Shown piece after piece: positions 50,538 to 59,756 of a DNA stretch of 64,000 nt. Source of the stretch: Mesorhizobium sp. M8A.F.Ca.ET.218.01.1.1 (GTDB lineage: Bacteria > Pseudomonadota > Alphaproteobacteria > Rhizobiales > Rhizobiaceae). A program made the translations under genes and the position numbers. Position 1 is the stretch's first letter. Every line of letters begins with the position of its first letter. The stretch spans positions 124,001-188,000 of the forward strand of contig NZ_SRUZ01000005.1 in NCBI RefSeq assembly GCF_004791165.1, given 5' to 3'. Under the pieces are notes generated by a model. It had not been told where the DNA came from and searched no databases. It worked only from the letters and a program-made list of their open reading frames with translations.

Positions 50538-51839
50538 ATGCCTGAGCGAATTGCGGATGAGGCCATTTTGCGGGCGGTCGACGATGGTTTCGACCGTCAG
50601 CTCGCCTTTATGGCCGATCTCGTGCGCTTTCCCTCCCAACGCGGCGAGGAGCATGCCGCGCAATCCTTCATGGCGGCGGCTTATGAAGCCGATGGCTATG
50701 CGGTCGATATGTGGCGTGTCGATGTCGACGCGATCCGCGACCTGCCCGGATTTTCTCCCGTTGCGGTTTCCTATGACGACGCATTCAACGTCGTCGCCAC
50801 TCACACGCCGAAAAACGCCACCGGCCGCTCGCTGATCCTCAACGGGCATATCGATGTCGTGCCGACGGGACCGCTCGATCGCTGGGTCCGCGACCCCTAC
50901 GATCCGGTGATCGAGGATGGCTGGATGCATGGCCGTGGCGCCGGCGACATGAAGGCCGGCCTGTCGGCCTGCCTCTATGCGCTGGCCGCCTTGCGTGGCC
51001 TCGGCTACCAGCCGGCCGCGAAAGTGTTTCTGCAGTCGGTGGTCGAGGAGGAGTGCACCGGCAATGGCGCGCTCGCTTGCCTGCAGCGTGGCTACCGCGC
51101 CGACGCGGCCTTCATTCCCGAACCGCTGGAGCCAAGGCTGATGCGGGCGCAGGTCGGCCCGATCTGGTTCAGGGTCGAAGTCGATGGCGACCCGCAGCAC
51201 GCGTCGGGCGCCTTCTCGGCCGGCGCCAATGCCATCGAAAAGGCCTTCCTCATCATCCAGGCGCTGAAGCAGCTCGAAATCGTCTGGAATGCGAGGAAGG
51301 TCGACGACAGGCATTTCTGCGATCACCCGCACCCGATCCGCTTCAATCTCGGCAAGATCGAAGGCGGCGAGTGGACGTCGAGCGTTCCGGCGCGTTGCGT
51401 CTTCGAGATGCGTGTCGCGACCTATCCCGGCCAGAAGCTCGAGGACGCCAGGGCCGAGTTGGAAGCTTGCATCGCGAATGCGGCGCGCGCTGATCCGTTC
51501 CTCGCCAATCGTCCGCCAAGGATGACCTATAACGGCTTCATGGCCGAGGGTTACGTACTTGAGGGGGCCGACGAGATGGAAGCCGTGCTGCGGCGCAGCC
51601 ACACCGCCGTGTGGGGTGAGCCGCTGACGGAACACGTCACCTCGGCCACCACCGATGCGCGCTTCTTCGGCCTTTATGCCGACACGCCCGCAATCGTCTA
51701 CGGCCCGATCTGCCGCATGCCGCATGGCTATGACGAGGCCGTCGATCTCGACTCCGTGCGCAAGGTCACGCAGACCATTGCGCTCTTCATCGCCGACTGG
51801 TGCGGTCTTGAACCCATAAATGCCGAGGTCAGGCCATGA
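50538..51839 (+). CDS. M20-family amidohydrolase (ArgE/DapE-like deacylase)
   Basis: A 433-residue di-zinc amidohydrolase from ATG 50538 (MPERIADEAIL). The motifs appear in order: NGHIDVVPTG (zinc His), HGRGAGDMKAG (bridging Asp), VVEEECTGNGA (catalytic Glu pair) and, near the end, MPHGYDEAVDL (His). A lid/dimerization domain lies between about 190 and 300. Members remove acyl groups from amino acids. It begins the operon that encodes a kinase and a PLP lyase, so an N-acylated amino acid may be the entry substrate. Confidence 0.87.
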   Translation: MPERIADEAILRAVDDGFDRQLAFMADLVRFPSQRGEEHAAQSFMAAAYEADGYAVDMWRVDVDAIRDLPGFSPVAVSYDDAFNVVATHTPKNATGRSLILNGHIDVVPTGPLDRWVRDPYDPVIEDGWMHGRGAGDMKAGLSACLYALAALRGLGYQPAAKVFLQSVVEEECTGNGALACLQRGYRADAAFIPEPLEPRLMRAQVGPIWFRVEVDGDPQHASGAFSAGANAIEKAFLIIQALKQLEIVWNARKVDDRHFCDHPHPIRFNLGKIEGGEWTSSVPARCVFEMRVATYPGQKLEDARAELEACIANAARADPFLANRPPRMTYNGFMAEGYVLEGADEMEAVLRRSHTAVWGEPLTEHVTSATTDARFFGLYADTPAIVYGPICRMPHGYDEAVDLDSVRKVTQTIALFIADWCGLEPINAEVRP

Positions 51840-52894
51840 ACGCGGCCGTATCGGATGCCTTCGGCGAGACGCTTGCGGAGGATGCGCCTGATGTCTCGAT
51901 CGCCGAGGCGCTTGCCCTGTTGCGCCGGCACTATGGGCTCACCGGCAGCGCGCGCCCGCTGCCGGGCGAACGCGACCATAATTTTCACATCCAGACCGAG
52001 GGCGATGGCGAGTTTGTCCTGAAGGTCTCGCATCCGGCGGAAGAGGCCGGCTTCACCGATTTCCAGAACAAGGCGCTCGACCATATCCTGACGGTCGATC
52101 CTTCCTTGCCCGTTCCCTCGGTGCGCAAGAGCCTCGAAGGCGAAGCGCAGTTCATGGTCGGCGTCGGCGGATCGCCGCCGCGCATCGTCCGGCTGGTCAG
52201 CTATCTGCCCGGCCAATTGCTTTCGCGCTCGCCCACGTCAGCGGCGCAGGACCGCAATCTTGGCATCTTCCTCGCCCGGCTTGGCCGGGCACTGCGCGGC
52301 TTCTTCCATCCGGCCGCCGGCAGCGACCTTTTGTGGGACATTCGCAAGGTCGCCAAGACGCGGCCCATGCTGGCGCACATCGCCGATGCCGGCCATCGCG
52401 CCATGGTCGAGCGCGTCATCGACGCCTTCGAGGAACATGCGGCGCCGGTGATCCCCGGCCTGCGCGCCCAGATCGCCCACAACGACATGAACTCCTACAA
52501 TGTGGTGATGGATGCCGCGCGGCCGGAGGTGGTCAACGGCATCCTCGATTTCGGCGACATGATCCATTCGCCGCTGATCTGCGACCTCGCCATCGGTGCC
52601 GTCTACCGCTGGCCGGCTGAAGGTCACCCTCTGGCGCCCGCGGCCCGCTTCGTCGCCGGCTATCAGTCGGTGCAGCCGCTCGAAATCGAAGAGCTTGGCA
52701 TCCTCTTCCACCTCATTCGTGCGCGGCTTGCGCTCATCGCCAACATTGCCAGCTGGCAGGCCGAACGGTTTCCGGCCAAGCGCGACTATGTGCTTCGCCT
52801 CATCACCGAGGTCTGGACCTCGCTTGAACGGCTGGACGGTCTATCGTCCGCTGACGCCCGCCGCTATTTTCTCGACCATTCCAAGCCGGAGTAG
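51836..52894 (+). CDS. Aminoglycoside phosphotransferase-family small-molecule kinase (hydroxylysine kinase-like)
   Basis: A 352-residue kinase with the APH/choline-kinase fold. The catalytic loop is IAHNDMNSYNVVMD and the metal-binding segment is GILDFGDMIHSPL. It overlaps the M20 gene by 4 bases and is immediately followed by a class III PLP enzyme of the phospho-lyase type. In animals and some bacteria this pairing is hydroxylysine kinase with 5-phosphohydroxy-lysine phospho-lyase. An ethanolamine or other amino-alcohol kinase is the alternative. Confidence 0.83.
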   Translation: MNAAVSDAFGETLAEDAPDVSIAEALALLRRHYGLTGSARPLPGERDHNFHIQTEGDGEFVLKVSHPAEEAGFTDFQNKALDHILTVDPSLPVPSVRKSLEGEAQFMVGVGGSPPRIVRLVSYLPGQLLSRSPTSAAQDRNLGIFLARLGRALRGFFHPAAGSDLLWDIRKVAKTRPMLAHIADAGHRAMVERVIDAFEEHAAPVIPGLRAQIAHNDMNSYNVVMDAARPEVVNGILDFGDMIHSPLICDLAIGAVYRWPAEGHPLAPAARFVAGYQSVQPLEIEELGILFHLIRARLALIANIASWQAERFPAKRDYVLRLITEVWTSLERLDGLSSADARRYFLDHSKPE

Positions 52895-54208
52895 ATGCCC
52901 GTGTCCCAGTCCCCGCCCGCAAGTGCCTCCGCCGATACCGGAGTTTCCGCACAAGAGCACGCGCTGCTCGAACGCCGCGCCAGATTGCTCGGGCCAACCT
53001 ATCGCGCCTTCTACCGCAACCCAATCCATCTGGTGCGTGGCAGCGGTGTCTGGCTCTACGATGCCCAGGGCCGAAAATACCTCGACGCCTATAACAACGT
53101 CGCCTCGGTCGGACACTGCCATCCGCGCGTCGTCGAGGCATTGTCGGGGCAGGCCGCCACGCTCAACACGCACACGCGCTACCTCAGCGAGATCATCCTC
53201 GATTACGCCGAAAAGCTGCTCGGCACGCTGCCGCCCCATCTCGGCCATGCCATGTTCACCTGCACCGGCAGCGAGGCCAACGATCTCGCCATCCGCATCG
53301 CCCAGCACTCCAGCGGCAACACCGGTGTGATCATCACCGACTTCGCCTATCACGGCGCCACCATCGCCACCGCGCAGCTGTCGCCGGCGGCGGTCGGGGC
53401 CAAGGGCGTGCCCGCGCAACACCGGACCGTGGCGGCGCCGGACACCTTCCGTGACGGCGGCCGCGCCGCGCATGATTTCGCCAAAAATGTCGCCGCCGCC
53501 ATCGAGGATATGCGCGCGCGAAACATCCGTCCGGCGGCGCTGCTTCTCGATTCCGCCTTTTCCAGCGACGGCATCTTCTTCCCTGATGCTGCAGTCATGC
53601 GCGAGGCGGCCGATCACGTCAGGAAGGCGGGCGGCATCGTCATTGCCGACGAGGTCCAGTCCGGTTTCGGCCGGCTTGGCCGGGGCATGTGGGGCTTCGC
53701 CAATTATGGCCTCGAACCTGACATCGTCACCATGGGCAAGCCGATCGGCGACGGACATCCGATGGGCGCGGTGATCGTGCGGCCGCAGCTTGTGAGCTCG
53801 TTCGGTTCGAACACCGGCTACTTCAATACCTTCGGCGGCAATCCGGTCGCGGCCGCTGTCGGCATCGCCGTGCTCGACGTGATCAAGGGCGAGGGGCTGA
53901 TCGAGAACGCGCGCACGGTTGGCACCTATACCGGAGAATTGCTGGACGCCTTGAAAGGCCGCCACGGCATGGTCGCCGATGTCAGGCACAACGGTCTCTA
54001 TTTCGGGGTCGAGTTGATGGCGGAGGATGAGGCCACTGCCGCCGCCAAGACCTCATCCGCCGTTGAAGCCATGCGCGAGGATGGCGTGCTGATCTCGTCC
54101 TGCGGTCCGCGCGGCAATGTCCTGAAGATCAGGCCGCCACTGCCCTTTGCCAGGGACAATGCCGAGCAGCTGGCCGAGACGCTCGATCGCGCGCTGTCGG
54201 CATGGTGA
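52895..54208 (+). CDS. Class III PLP enzyme, O-phospho-amine/phosphohydroxylysine phospho-lyase-like
   Basis: A 437-residue fold-type I PLP protein starting at the base after the kinase stop. The PLP lysine is Lys282 in TMGKPIGDGHPMGAV. This phrase and FNTFGGNPVAAAVGIAVL are typical of the AGXT2L1/AGXT2L2 group, which eliminates phosphate and ammonia from phosphoethanolamine or phosphohydroxylysine instead of transaminating. With the adjacent kinase the chemistry fits: phosphorylate, then eliminate to an aldehyde. A plain omega-transaminase remains possible. Confidence 0.8.
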   Translation: MPVSQSPPASASADTGVSAQEHALLERRARLLGPTYRAFYRNPIHLVRGSGVWLYDAQGRKYLDAYNNVASVGHCHPRVVEALSGQAATLNTHTRYLSEIILDYAEKLLGTLPPHLGHAMFTCTGSEANDLAIRIAQHSSGNTGVIITDFAYHGATIATAQLSPAAVGAKGVPAQHRTVAAPDTFRDGGRAAHDFAKNVAAAIEDMRARNIRPAALLLDSAFSSDGIFFPDAAVMREAADHVRKAGGIVIADEVQSGFGRLGRGMWGFANYGLEPDIVTMGKPIGDGHPMGAVIVRPQLVSSFGSNTGYFNTFGGNPVAAAVGIAVLDVIKGEGLIENARTVGTYTGELLDALKGRHGMVADVRHNGLYFGVELMAEDEATAAAKTSSAVEAMREDGVLISSCGPRGNVLKIRPPLPFARDNAEQLAETLDRALSAW

Positions 54209-54221
54209 GCTGAGCGGGCGC

Positions 54222-54878
54222 ATGCTGAAGCTCGAGCATCAAACCCTCAACGACCGCGCCTATGGCGCGCTCAAGCAGGAATTGATTTCAGGCGGTTTCA
54301 GCCCGGGCCAGACACTGGTCATCCGCAAGCTCGCGGAAACCTTTGGCATTTCGACCACCCCGATCCGCGAGGCGTTGCAAAGGCTGGTCGCCGAGCGGCT
54401 TCTGGAAATGCAGAACAACCGCTCGATCATCGTGCCCTTGCTGTCGGAGCCCGCCTTCGCGGAACTGACGCGCATCCGCATCGCGGTCGAGGGGTTGGCG
54501 GGCGAGATGGCCGCCACGCGGATGAGCGAGAGCGCGCTGGTGGACATACAGGTCGCGCTCGCCGGGATGCAGCGGGCCATCGAGGCGCAGGACGCCACGA
54601 CCTATCTTTCCCTGAACGAGGCCTTCCATTTTGCTATTTATGAGCACGCCGGCGCGCCGATCCTCCTGAACATGATCCGCGATCTCTGGGGGCGCGTCGG
54701 ACCTTATCTGAAGCTCCTGATGCGGGCCGATCGCTACATTCCGCAGTCCAATGACGCACACCACAGGATCGTCGCCGCGCTCGAACGGCGCAACGGCCCG
54801 GCCGTTCGTGTATCCCTTGAACAGGACATCGCCGTGGCGGCCGCGGTTCTCTCCGAAAATCTTCGCACGACAAACTGA
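54222..54878 (+). CDS. GntR-family (FCD) transcriptional regulator
   Basis: A 218-residue FCD-type GntR regulator from ATG 54222 (MLKLEHQTLND). The HTH is RKLAETFGISTTPIREALQR and the FCD domain follows from about residue 80, with metal-type residues in NEAFHFAIYEHAG and DAHHRIVAAL. It lies 13 bases after the phospho-lyase-like gene and is likely the local repressor of the unit. A dyad at 50496-50508 is a candidate target. Confidence 0.85.
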   Translation: MLKLEHQTLNDRAYGALKQELISGGFSPGQTLVIRKLAETFGISTTPIREALQRLVAERLLEMQNNRSIIVPLLSEPAFAELTRIRIAVEGLAGEMAATRMSESALVDIQVALAGMQRAIEAQDATTYLSLNEAFHFAIYEHAGAPILLNMIRDLWGRVGPYLKLLMRADRYIPQSNDAHHRIVAALERRNGPAVRVSLEQDIAVAAAVLSENLRTTN

Positions 54879-54900
54879 TCGGACGGCAGGCCCGGTCGGC

Positions 54901-56205
54901 CTATGCTGTTTCGTCCATCCGGTCGCGCAGCATGCTCCAGCCGAGCAACATGTTGGGTGCGTGTCGCAGCAGGGCGTGAAACGGAATCGGCGCCGGGGGC
55001 GCGAAAGGCAGTGGCAACTCGCGGGCGTCGGTTCCAGCGGCCCAGTCGGCCAGTACCTTGCCCATCGCCGTCGTCATGGCGATGCCGCGTCCATTGCAGG
55101 CGCGGCCGGCGATCAGGCCCGGGCCGAGGTCCAGGAGGTGCGGCAGGAAATCCGGCTCGACGGCGGCCATTCCCGACCAGCCATAGACAAGCGGGGGCAG
55201 GTCGGGCAGGTCGAGACGGGCGGCGAGCCGGCGCCAGATCGTTTGCGGTACGCGTCTGTCGGCACCGGCGCTTAGAATATGCATGCCGCCGCTGATCAGC
55301 CGGTTATCGGCATCGAAGCGGAAGGTGAAGAGATTGCGCCTGGTGTCGCCGACGCCTTGCCCCCCGGGAAGCAGACGCGTGCGGATTTCGAGCGGTAGCG
55401 GCGCCGTGGCGATCTGGAAAACCTTCAGCGGAAAATAAGTCCGCTGAAGCAACGGATCGAGCGACCCGCCATAGGCGTTGGTGGCGATCAGCACCCTGGC
55501 GGCGCGCACCGAACCCGATGGCGTTTTCAGCGCCCAGCCGTCGGCCACGCGATCAATCGACGTGACACGTGCCTGTTCGAAAATCCGCGCGCCGGCCTTT
55601 TCCGCCGCATCGGCCAATCCGCGTGCATAGGCGACCGGATTGAGTACGCCGCCGGAACGGTCCATCCAGCCGCCGAGATAGCCGCGCGCGCCGGTCAGCG
55701 TTGCGACATCCTGCCGATCCAGGGTGACGACAGGCCGTCCACGCTGCGCCCATTGTCCCGCGCGTGATTTGACCTTCTCCAGGGCCGCCGGCGAGTGCGC
55801 CGGCTGGATCCATCCGTTCTGCACCGCGTCGCAATCGATGCCGTGCTGCCGGATCAGGCCGAAGACGAGGTCGGCGCTGCCGGCGGCAAAATCGATGAGG
55901 CGTTCGCCGCGTTCGGGGCCGAGATGGGCAAGGATGCCGTCCGGGTCCATCTTGGCGAAGTTCGGCACGACGAAACCGGCATTCCGGCCGGTCGCGCCCC
56001 AGGCGATAATTTCGGCTTCGAGAACGGCGACGGAAAGTCCTTTTCCGGCGGCGTGCAGTGCGGTTGAAAGCCCGGAAAAACCGCCGCCGACAATGGCGAG
56101 GTCGACATCGAGGTCGCCATTCAGCGCAGGCCGCTGGCGACGATCGTGGCTGACGGCGTGCCAGAGCGAAGCGCCATGCGCCTCCTGCCTGACCATGGCA
56201 TTCAT
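54901..56205 (-). CDS. FAD-dependent DAO-family amine/amino-acid oxidoreductase
   Basis: A 434-residue flavoprotein from ATG 56205 (MNAMVRQEAHGA), overlapping the LivM-type gene by 4 bases. The FAD motif is VDLAIVGGGFSGLSTALHAA near residue 34, and the family segments GATGRNAGFVVPNF and GRACNGRGIAMTTAMGK are clear. It resembles gamma-glutamylputrescine oxidase or D-amino-acid oxidase relatives. Its position in the importer operon suggests oxidation of the imported amine or amino acid. A frame open into the LivM gene upstream is a shadow. Confidence 0.85.
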   Translation of the reverse strand: MNAMVRQEAHGASLWHAVSHDRRQRPALNGDLDVDLAIVGGGFSGLSTALHAAGKGLSVAVLEAEIIAWGATGRNAGFVVPNFAKMDPDGILAHLGPERGERLIDFAAGSADLVFGLIRQHGIDCDAVQNGWIQPAHSPAALEKVKSRAGQWAQRGRPVVTLDRQDVATLTGARGYLGGWMDRSGGVLNPVAYARGLADAAEKAGARIFEQARVTSIDRVADGWALKTPSGSVRAARVLIATNAYGGSLDPLLQRTYFPLKVFQIATAPLPLEIRTRLLPGGQGVGDTRRNLFTFRFDADNRLISGGMHILSAGADRRVPQTIWRRLAARLDLPDLPPLVYGWSGMAAVEPDFLPHLLDLGPGLIAGRACNGRGIAMTTAMGKVLADWAAGTDARELPLPFAPPAPIPFHALLRHAPNMLLGWSMLRDRMDETA

Positions 56206-57185
56206 GAGTTGGAACTGCTTTTGGCCGTGGCCAGTTTCGCCCGCTTGCCGAAGCGTGCCCGCCGCGGCCTGTCGCCGAACAGGCCGTTTGGCCTGATCAG
56301 AAGGATGACGCAGAGCATGACGCCGATGGCAACGATTTGCAGCGAGGCGGCGCGCGCCTGCTGCTCGGGCGGGAAGAACACGCTGGTCGCCGTGCCCGAT
56401 CCGGCCCATATTCCCCAGACCAGCACACTGCCGACGACGGCGCCGAGATTGCTGCCGGAGCCGCCGACGATCAGCATGACCCAGACCTGGAAGGTCAGGA
56501 TCGGCAGGTAATTGTCGGGTGCGATGAAGCCGGTGAAATGCGCCTGCAATGCCCCGGCCAGCGCCATGATGGCGCCGCCGACGGCAAAGGCCTGGACGCG
56601 GTAGAAACGCGCGCTCTTGCCGAGCGAGATCGCCGCACGCTCGTCCTCCCGCAGCGCCTTCAGCACGCGGCCCCAGGGACTGCGCGACAGATGCTCCAAG
56701 GCGAGATAGGCGATCAGCGTCACCACCGAGACGACGGCAAGGTTTGACAGGTTGAACAGCAGTGGCGTCTCCGCCAGGCCGCCGAAGGGGCGCGGGATGA
56801 AACCGATGCCGAATGGGCCACCCGTCAACTTCTGCGCGTTGAGCGCGACCAGTTGCACGACCACGGCGACACCGAATGTGGTGATCGCCAGATAGTCGGA
56901 TCGCAGACGCAATGTGGCCATGCCGGTAAGTGCCGCGGCGACACCGCCAACCACCATGGCGCCTGCGCAGCCGACAACGATCGGCAGGCCGAAACCGCCC
57001 AGCCTCGCGGCGTCGTCCGGTGTCGTCAGCAGCGCCGATGTGTAGGCGCCGATGGCAACGAAGCCGGCGAGCCCGACATTGAACAGGCCTGTCAGCCCCC
57101 ACTGCAGATTGAGCCCCAGCGTGACCAGCGAGAAGATCAGCGCCGTGGTCAGGAAGAAGGCGCCGTAGCCGACGAGATCGATCAT
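56202..57185 (-). CDS. Branched-chain-type ABC transporter permease LivM-like
   Basis: A 327-residue inner-membrane permease from ATG 57185 (MIDLVGYGAFFLTT), in a 4-base overlap with the LivH gene. The hallmark LNLQWGLTGLFNVGLAGFVAIGAY and the loop SPWGRVLKALREDERAAISLGK are present. The C-terminal end is basic and polar. It serves the same importer as the binding protein at 62853. Confidence 0.86.
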   Translation of the reverse strand: MIDLVGYGAFFLTTALIFSLVTLGLNLQWGLTGLFNVGLAGFVAIGAYTSALLTTPDDAARLGGFGLPIVVGCAGAMVVGGVAAALTGMATLRLRSDYLAITTFGVAVVVQLVALNAQKLTGGPFGIGFIPRPFGGLAETPLLFNLSNLAVVSVVTLIAYLALEHLSRSPWGRVLKALREDERAAISLGKSARFYRVQAFAVGGAIMALAGALQAHFTGFIAPDNYLPILTFQVWVMLIVGGSGSNLGAVVGSVLVWGIWAGSGTATSVFFPPEQQARAASLQIVAIGVMLCVILLIRPNGLFGDRPRRARFGKRAKLATAKSSSNS

Positions 57186-58090
57186 CTTTCCCGAACTCCG
57201 AAAAGGCCGATCGGCCGCACGAACAGCACCGCCATCAGGATGATGAAGGAGACGGCGGCGCGCCATTCGGCACCGATCAATTGCACGGCGCCGGCTTCGG
57301 CGAGCCCGATGATCAGGCCGCCGAGCACCGCGCCCGGGATGCTGCCGATGCCGCCGAGGATGGCGGCGGCGAACATCGGTAGCAGCATATCGAAGCCCAT
57401 GAAGGGGCGGATCTGCACCAGAATGCCGATCATCACCCCGGCAACGCAGGCAAGCGCGCCGCCGACGATCCAGGTGACGCGCACCACCTTGGCGACGTCG
57501 ATGCCGACGATCCGGGCCAGCGCCGCATTCTGGCTCAGCGCCTGCATGGAACGCCCGGTCTGCGTACGTGTCATCAACAGATGCACGCCGAGCACGAGCA
57601 CGGCGGTCAGCGCCAGCAAGGCGATCTGGTCGGGCGTGATGCGGATGCCGAAGCCGACCGGCATGGCGATCTGGATGGCTCGGCTGAAATAGGTTGGCCG
57701 TGAGGTGAAGGTGAACTCCAACAGGCTCCGCAGCGCCATCGAGGCGCCGAAGCTCGCCATCACGACGATGATCGCCTGGCCTTGCGAGCGCAGCCGCGAG
57801 AACAACACCTTATCGAGCAGCAGCGCCAGCAGTGCGGTGAACGCCATGCCGACGACCAGGGCAACAAGGAGCGGCCAGCCGAAGGAGAGCGGCCCGATTG
57901 GCGCCACCTTGCCGAATGTCGCGCCGATGGCGCTAACCACGGCCAGCGTCGCATAGGTGCCCCAGGCCATGAAGTCGCCATGGGCGAAGTTGGAGAAACG
58001 CAGGATCGAATAGGTGAGCGTCACGCCGATGGCACCGAGGCCGATCATCGAGCCGGTCAGCAATCCGTCGACGATGAACTGCAGGCTCAT
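57182..58090 (-). CDS. Branched-chain-type ABC transporter permease LivH-like
   Basis: A 302-residue permease from ATG 58090 (MSLQFIVDGLLTGSM), overlapping neighbours by 4 bases on both sides. ILRFSNFAHGDFMAWGTYA and GIGSIPGAVLGGLIIGL are the conserved LivH segments. An open frame continues 23 codons upstream inside the ATPase gene and was not used. Confidence 0.86.
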   Translation of the reverse strand: MSLQFIVDGLLTGSMIGLGAIGVTLTYSILRFSNFAHGDFMAWGTYATLAVVSAIGATFGKVAPIGPLSFGWPLLVALVVGMAFTALLALLLDKVLFSRLRSQGQAIIVVMASFGASMALRSLLEFTFTSRPTYFSRAIQIAMPVGFGIRITPDQIALLALTAVLVLGVHLLMTRTQTGRSMQALSQNAALARIVGIDVAKVVRVTWIVGGALACVAGVMIGILVQIRPFMGFDMLLPMFAAAILGGIGSIPGAVLGGLIIGLAEAGAVQLIGAEWRAAVSFIILMAVLFVRPIGLFGVRER

Positions 58091-58833
58091 GCAGCGCCTC
58101 CCTGCTGGCGCTGGGGACGCTGGCCGAGATAGAGTTCGGCGACGACCGGGTCGTTCCACAATTCCGAGGCGACGCCCTCATGCCGGTCCTTGCCTTCGAC
58201 CAGAACATAGGCGCGGTCGCCGATGGCAAGCGCTGCCTTGGCGTTCTGCTCGACCAAAAGGATGGTGACTCCGGACTTGCGGATGCCGGCCAGCATCTCG
58301 AACACCGCCGAGACGAACTTTGGCGACAGGCCAGCCGACGGTTCGTCCAGCACCAGCACCTTGGGGTGGACGATCAGCGCACGTGCAACGGCGAGCATCT
58401 GCCGCTGTCCTCCGGACAGATTGCCGGCCGCGGTGCGGCGCTGGCGGACGAGGTCGGGGAAGGCGGCATACATCTCCTCGATGCGGGCCGGGATGTCGCG
58501 CCGCTCGAGGATGCCGCAGGCAACCCTGAGATTGTCCTCGACCGACATCAGCGGAAAGATATTCTCGGTCTGCGGCACGAAGGCGAGGCCAAGCCGCACC
58601 ATGGTGTGGGCCGGTGCCGTGGTGATATCCTGGCCGTCCAGGAACACTGAACCGCCGGTGATCGGCACGAGGCCTGCGATCGCCTTGATGAAGCTCGACT
58701 TGCCGGCGCCGTTGGGACCGAGGACGACGACGATTTCACCTTTTCTGACCGTGATCGAGGCGCCGCGCACGATCGGCACGCCGGGTTCGTAACCGGCTTC
58801 GAGATTGTGGACATCGAGGACGGTCTCGCTCAT
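58087..58833 (-). CDS. Branched-chain-type ABC transporter ATP-binding protein LivF-like
   Basis: A 248-residue ATPase with Walker A GPNGAGKSS (the last Thr/Ser variant), signature LSGGQRQMLAVARAL, and DEPSAGLSPKFV. It overlaps both neighbours by 4 bases. Ends QRQQGGAA. The typical LivF phrase VEQNAKAALAIGDRAYVL is present near residue 200. Confidence 0.87.
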   Translation of the reverse strand: MSETVLDVHNLEAGYEPGVPIVRGASITVRKGEIVVVLGPNGAGKSSFIKAIAGLVPITGGSVFLDGQDITTAPAHTMVRLGLAFVPQTENIFPLMSVEDNLRVACGILERRDIPARIEEMYAAFPDLVRQRRTAAGNLSGGQRQMLAVARALIVHPKVLVLDEPSAGLSPKFVSAVFEMLAGIRKSGVTILLVEQNAKAALAIGDRAYVLVEGKDRHEGVASELWNDPVVAELYLGQRPQRQQGGAA

Positions 58834-59630
58834 GCGGCGCCCCCGAGATAGGCCTCGATGACGCGCGGGTCGCGAGCGACTTCTTCCGCCGTGCCTTCGC
58901 TGAGCAACTGGCCGCTCGCCATCACGAGGACGCGGTGGCAGAGCCGTGTCACCATGTCGATGTTGTGCTCGATGAGCAGGAAGGTGATGCCGCGCGCATT
59001 GATGTCGCGGATGCGGTCGATGATGACTTCGAGCAGCGTCGCGTTGACGCCGGCCGCTGGTTCATCGAGCAGGATGATGGCCGGATCGGCCATCATCACC
59101 CGGGCAAGTTCGAGCAGCTTGCGCTGGCCGCCGGAAAGCACGCGCGCCGGCTCATGCGCGAGGTGGGTGAGGGTGACCAGTTCCAGCAGTTCGAGCGCCT
59201 TTGCCCGGGCGGCTCTTTCCTGCGCCGCCACCCGCCACGGCGTGACGAAGTTGGCGAGCAGCCTTTCGCCCGCCTGGCCCTGTGCCGCCAGCATGATGTT
59301 CTCGATCAGCGTCAGGTTGGGGAGCGGGCGCGGGATCTGGAAGGTGCGGCCGAGACCTCGGCCGATGCGCAGGTGAGCGGCTTCGCCGGAGACGCGCACG
59401 CCGTTGAGCAGGATGTTGCCACTGGTGGGCAGGATACTGCCGGCCAGCAAGTCGAACATGGTCGTCTTGCCGGCGCCATTGGGTCCGATCAGGCCAAGGA
59501 TTTCGCCCGCTTTGACGTCGAACGAGACATCGTTGACGGCGACAAGGCCGCCGAACCGCCTGACGACCTGGCTCGCCGTCAGAACCGGCACACGGGTCTC
59601 CCGCCCTTGGCGTTCCGCTACCTCGCTCAT
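58830..59630 (-). CDS. Branched-chain-type ABC transporter ATP-binding protein LivG-like
   Basis: A 266-residue ATPase, first gene of the leftward livGFHM-oxidase unit. Walker A is GPNGAGKTT, the signature LSGGQRKLLELARVM, and Walker B ILLDEPAAGVN. The IGRGLGRTFQIPRPLPNLT phrase is typical of LivG. It is divergent from the GntR gene across a 126-base gap with a strong palindrome. Confidence 0.87.
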   Translation of the reverse strand: MSEVAERQGRETRVPVLTASQVVRRFGGLVAVNDVSFDVKAGEILGLIGPNGAGKTTMFDLLAGSILPTSGNILLNGVRVSGEAAHLRIGRGLGRTFQIPRPLPNLTLIENIMLAAQGQAGERLLANFVTPWRVAAQERAARAKALELLELVTLTHLAHEPARVLSGGQRKLLELARVMMADPAIILLDEPAAGVNATLLEVIIDRIRDINARGITFLLIEHNIDMVTRLCHRVLVMASGQLLSEGTAEEVARDPRVIEAYLGGAA

Positions 59631-59677
59631 CGAACCCTCTGGCCGAAGACGATCGTTGCCGCCTCCTGATTATGATT

Positions 59678-59703
59678 TGTGATCACACTTGCTTTGATCA
59701 CGC
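59678..59703. promoter_or_regulatory. Perfect palindrome TGTGATCACA with a second GATCAC half-site
   Basis: TGTGATCACA occupies 59678-59687, and TTTGATCACG follows at 59694-59703, a 16-base repeat spacing. It lies centrally between divergent livG-type and gntR-type genes, as expected for an FCD-GntR operator. It overlaps a possible upstream GTG start of the regulator, which favours the later ATG at 59757. Confidence 0.55.
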
Positions 59704-59756
59704 TATTCGGCTTTAATTTCATCCGCAAGCCGAAAACCCGCCGAGAACGGAATTCC

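Noticed and set aside
50361..51725. A possible N-terminal extension of the GNAT protein
   Set aside because: The extension is antisense to the M20 gene; ATG 50360 gives a normal GNAT length.
56206..57102. A possible fusion of the flavin oxidase with an upstream domain
   Set aside because: The upstream frame is a shadow of the LivM-type permease; ATG 56205 overlaps the permease stop in the ATGA pattern seen throughout the operon.
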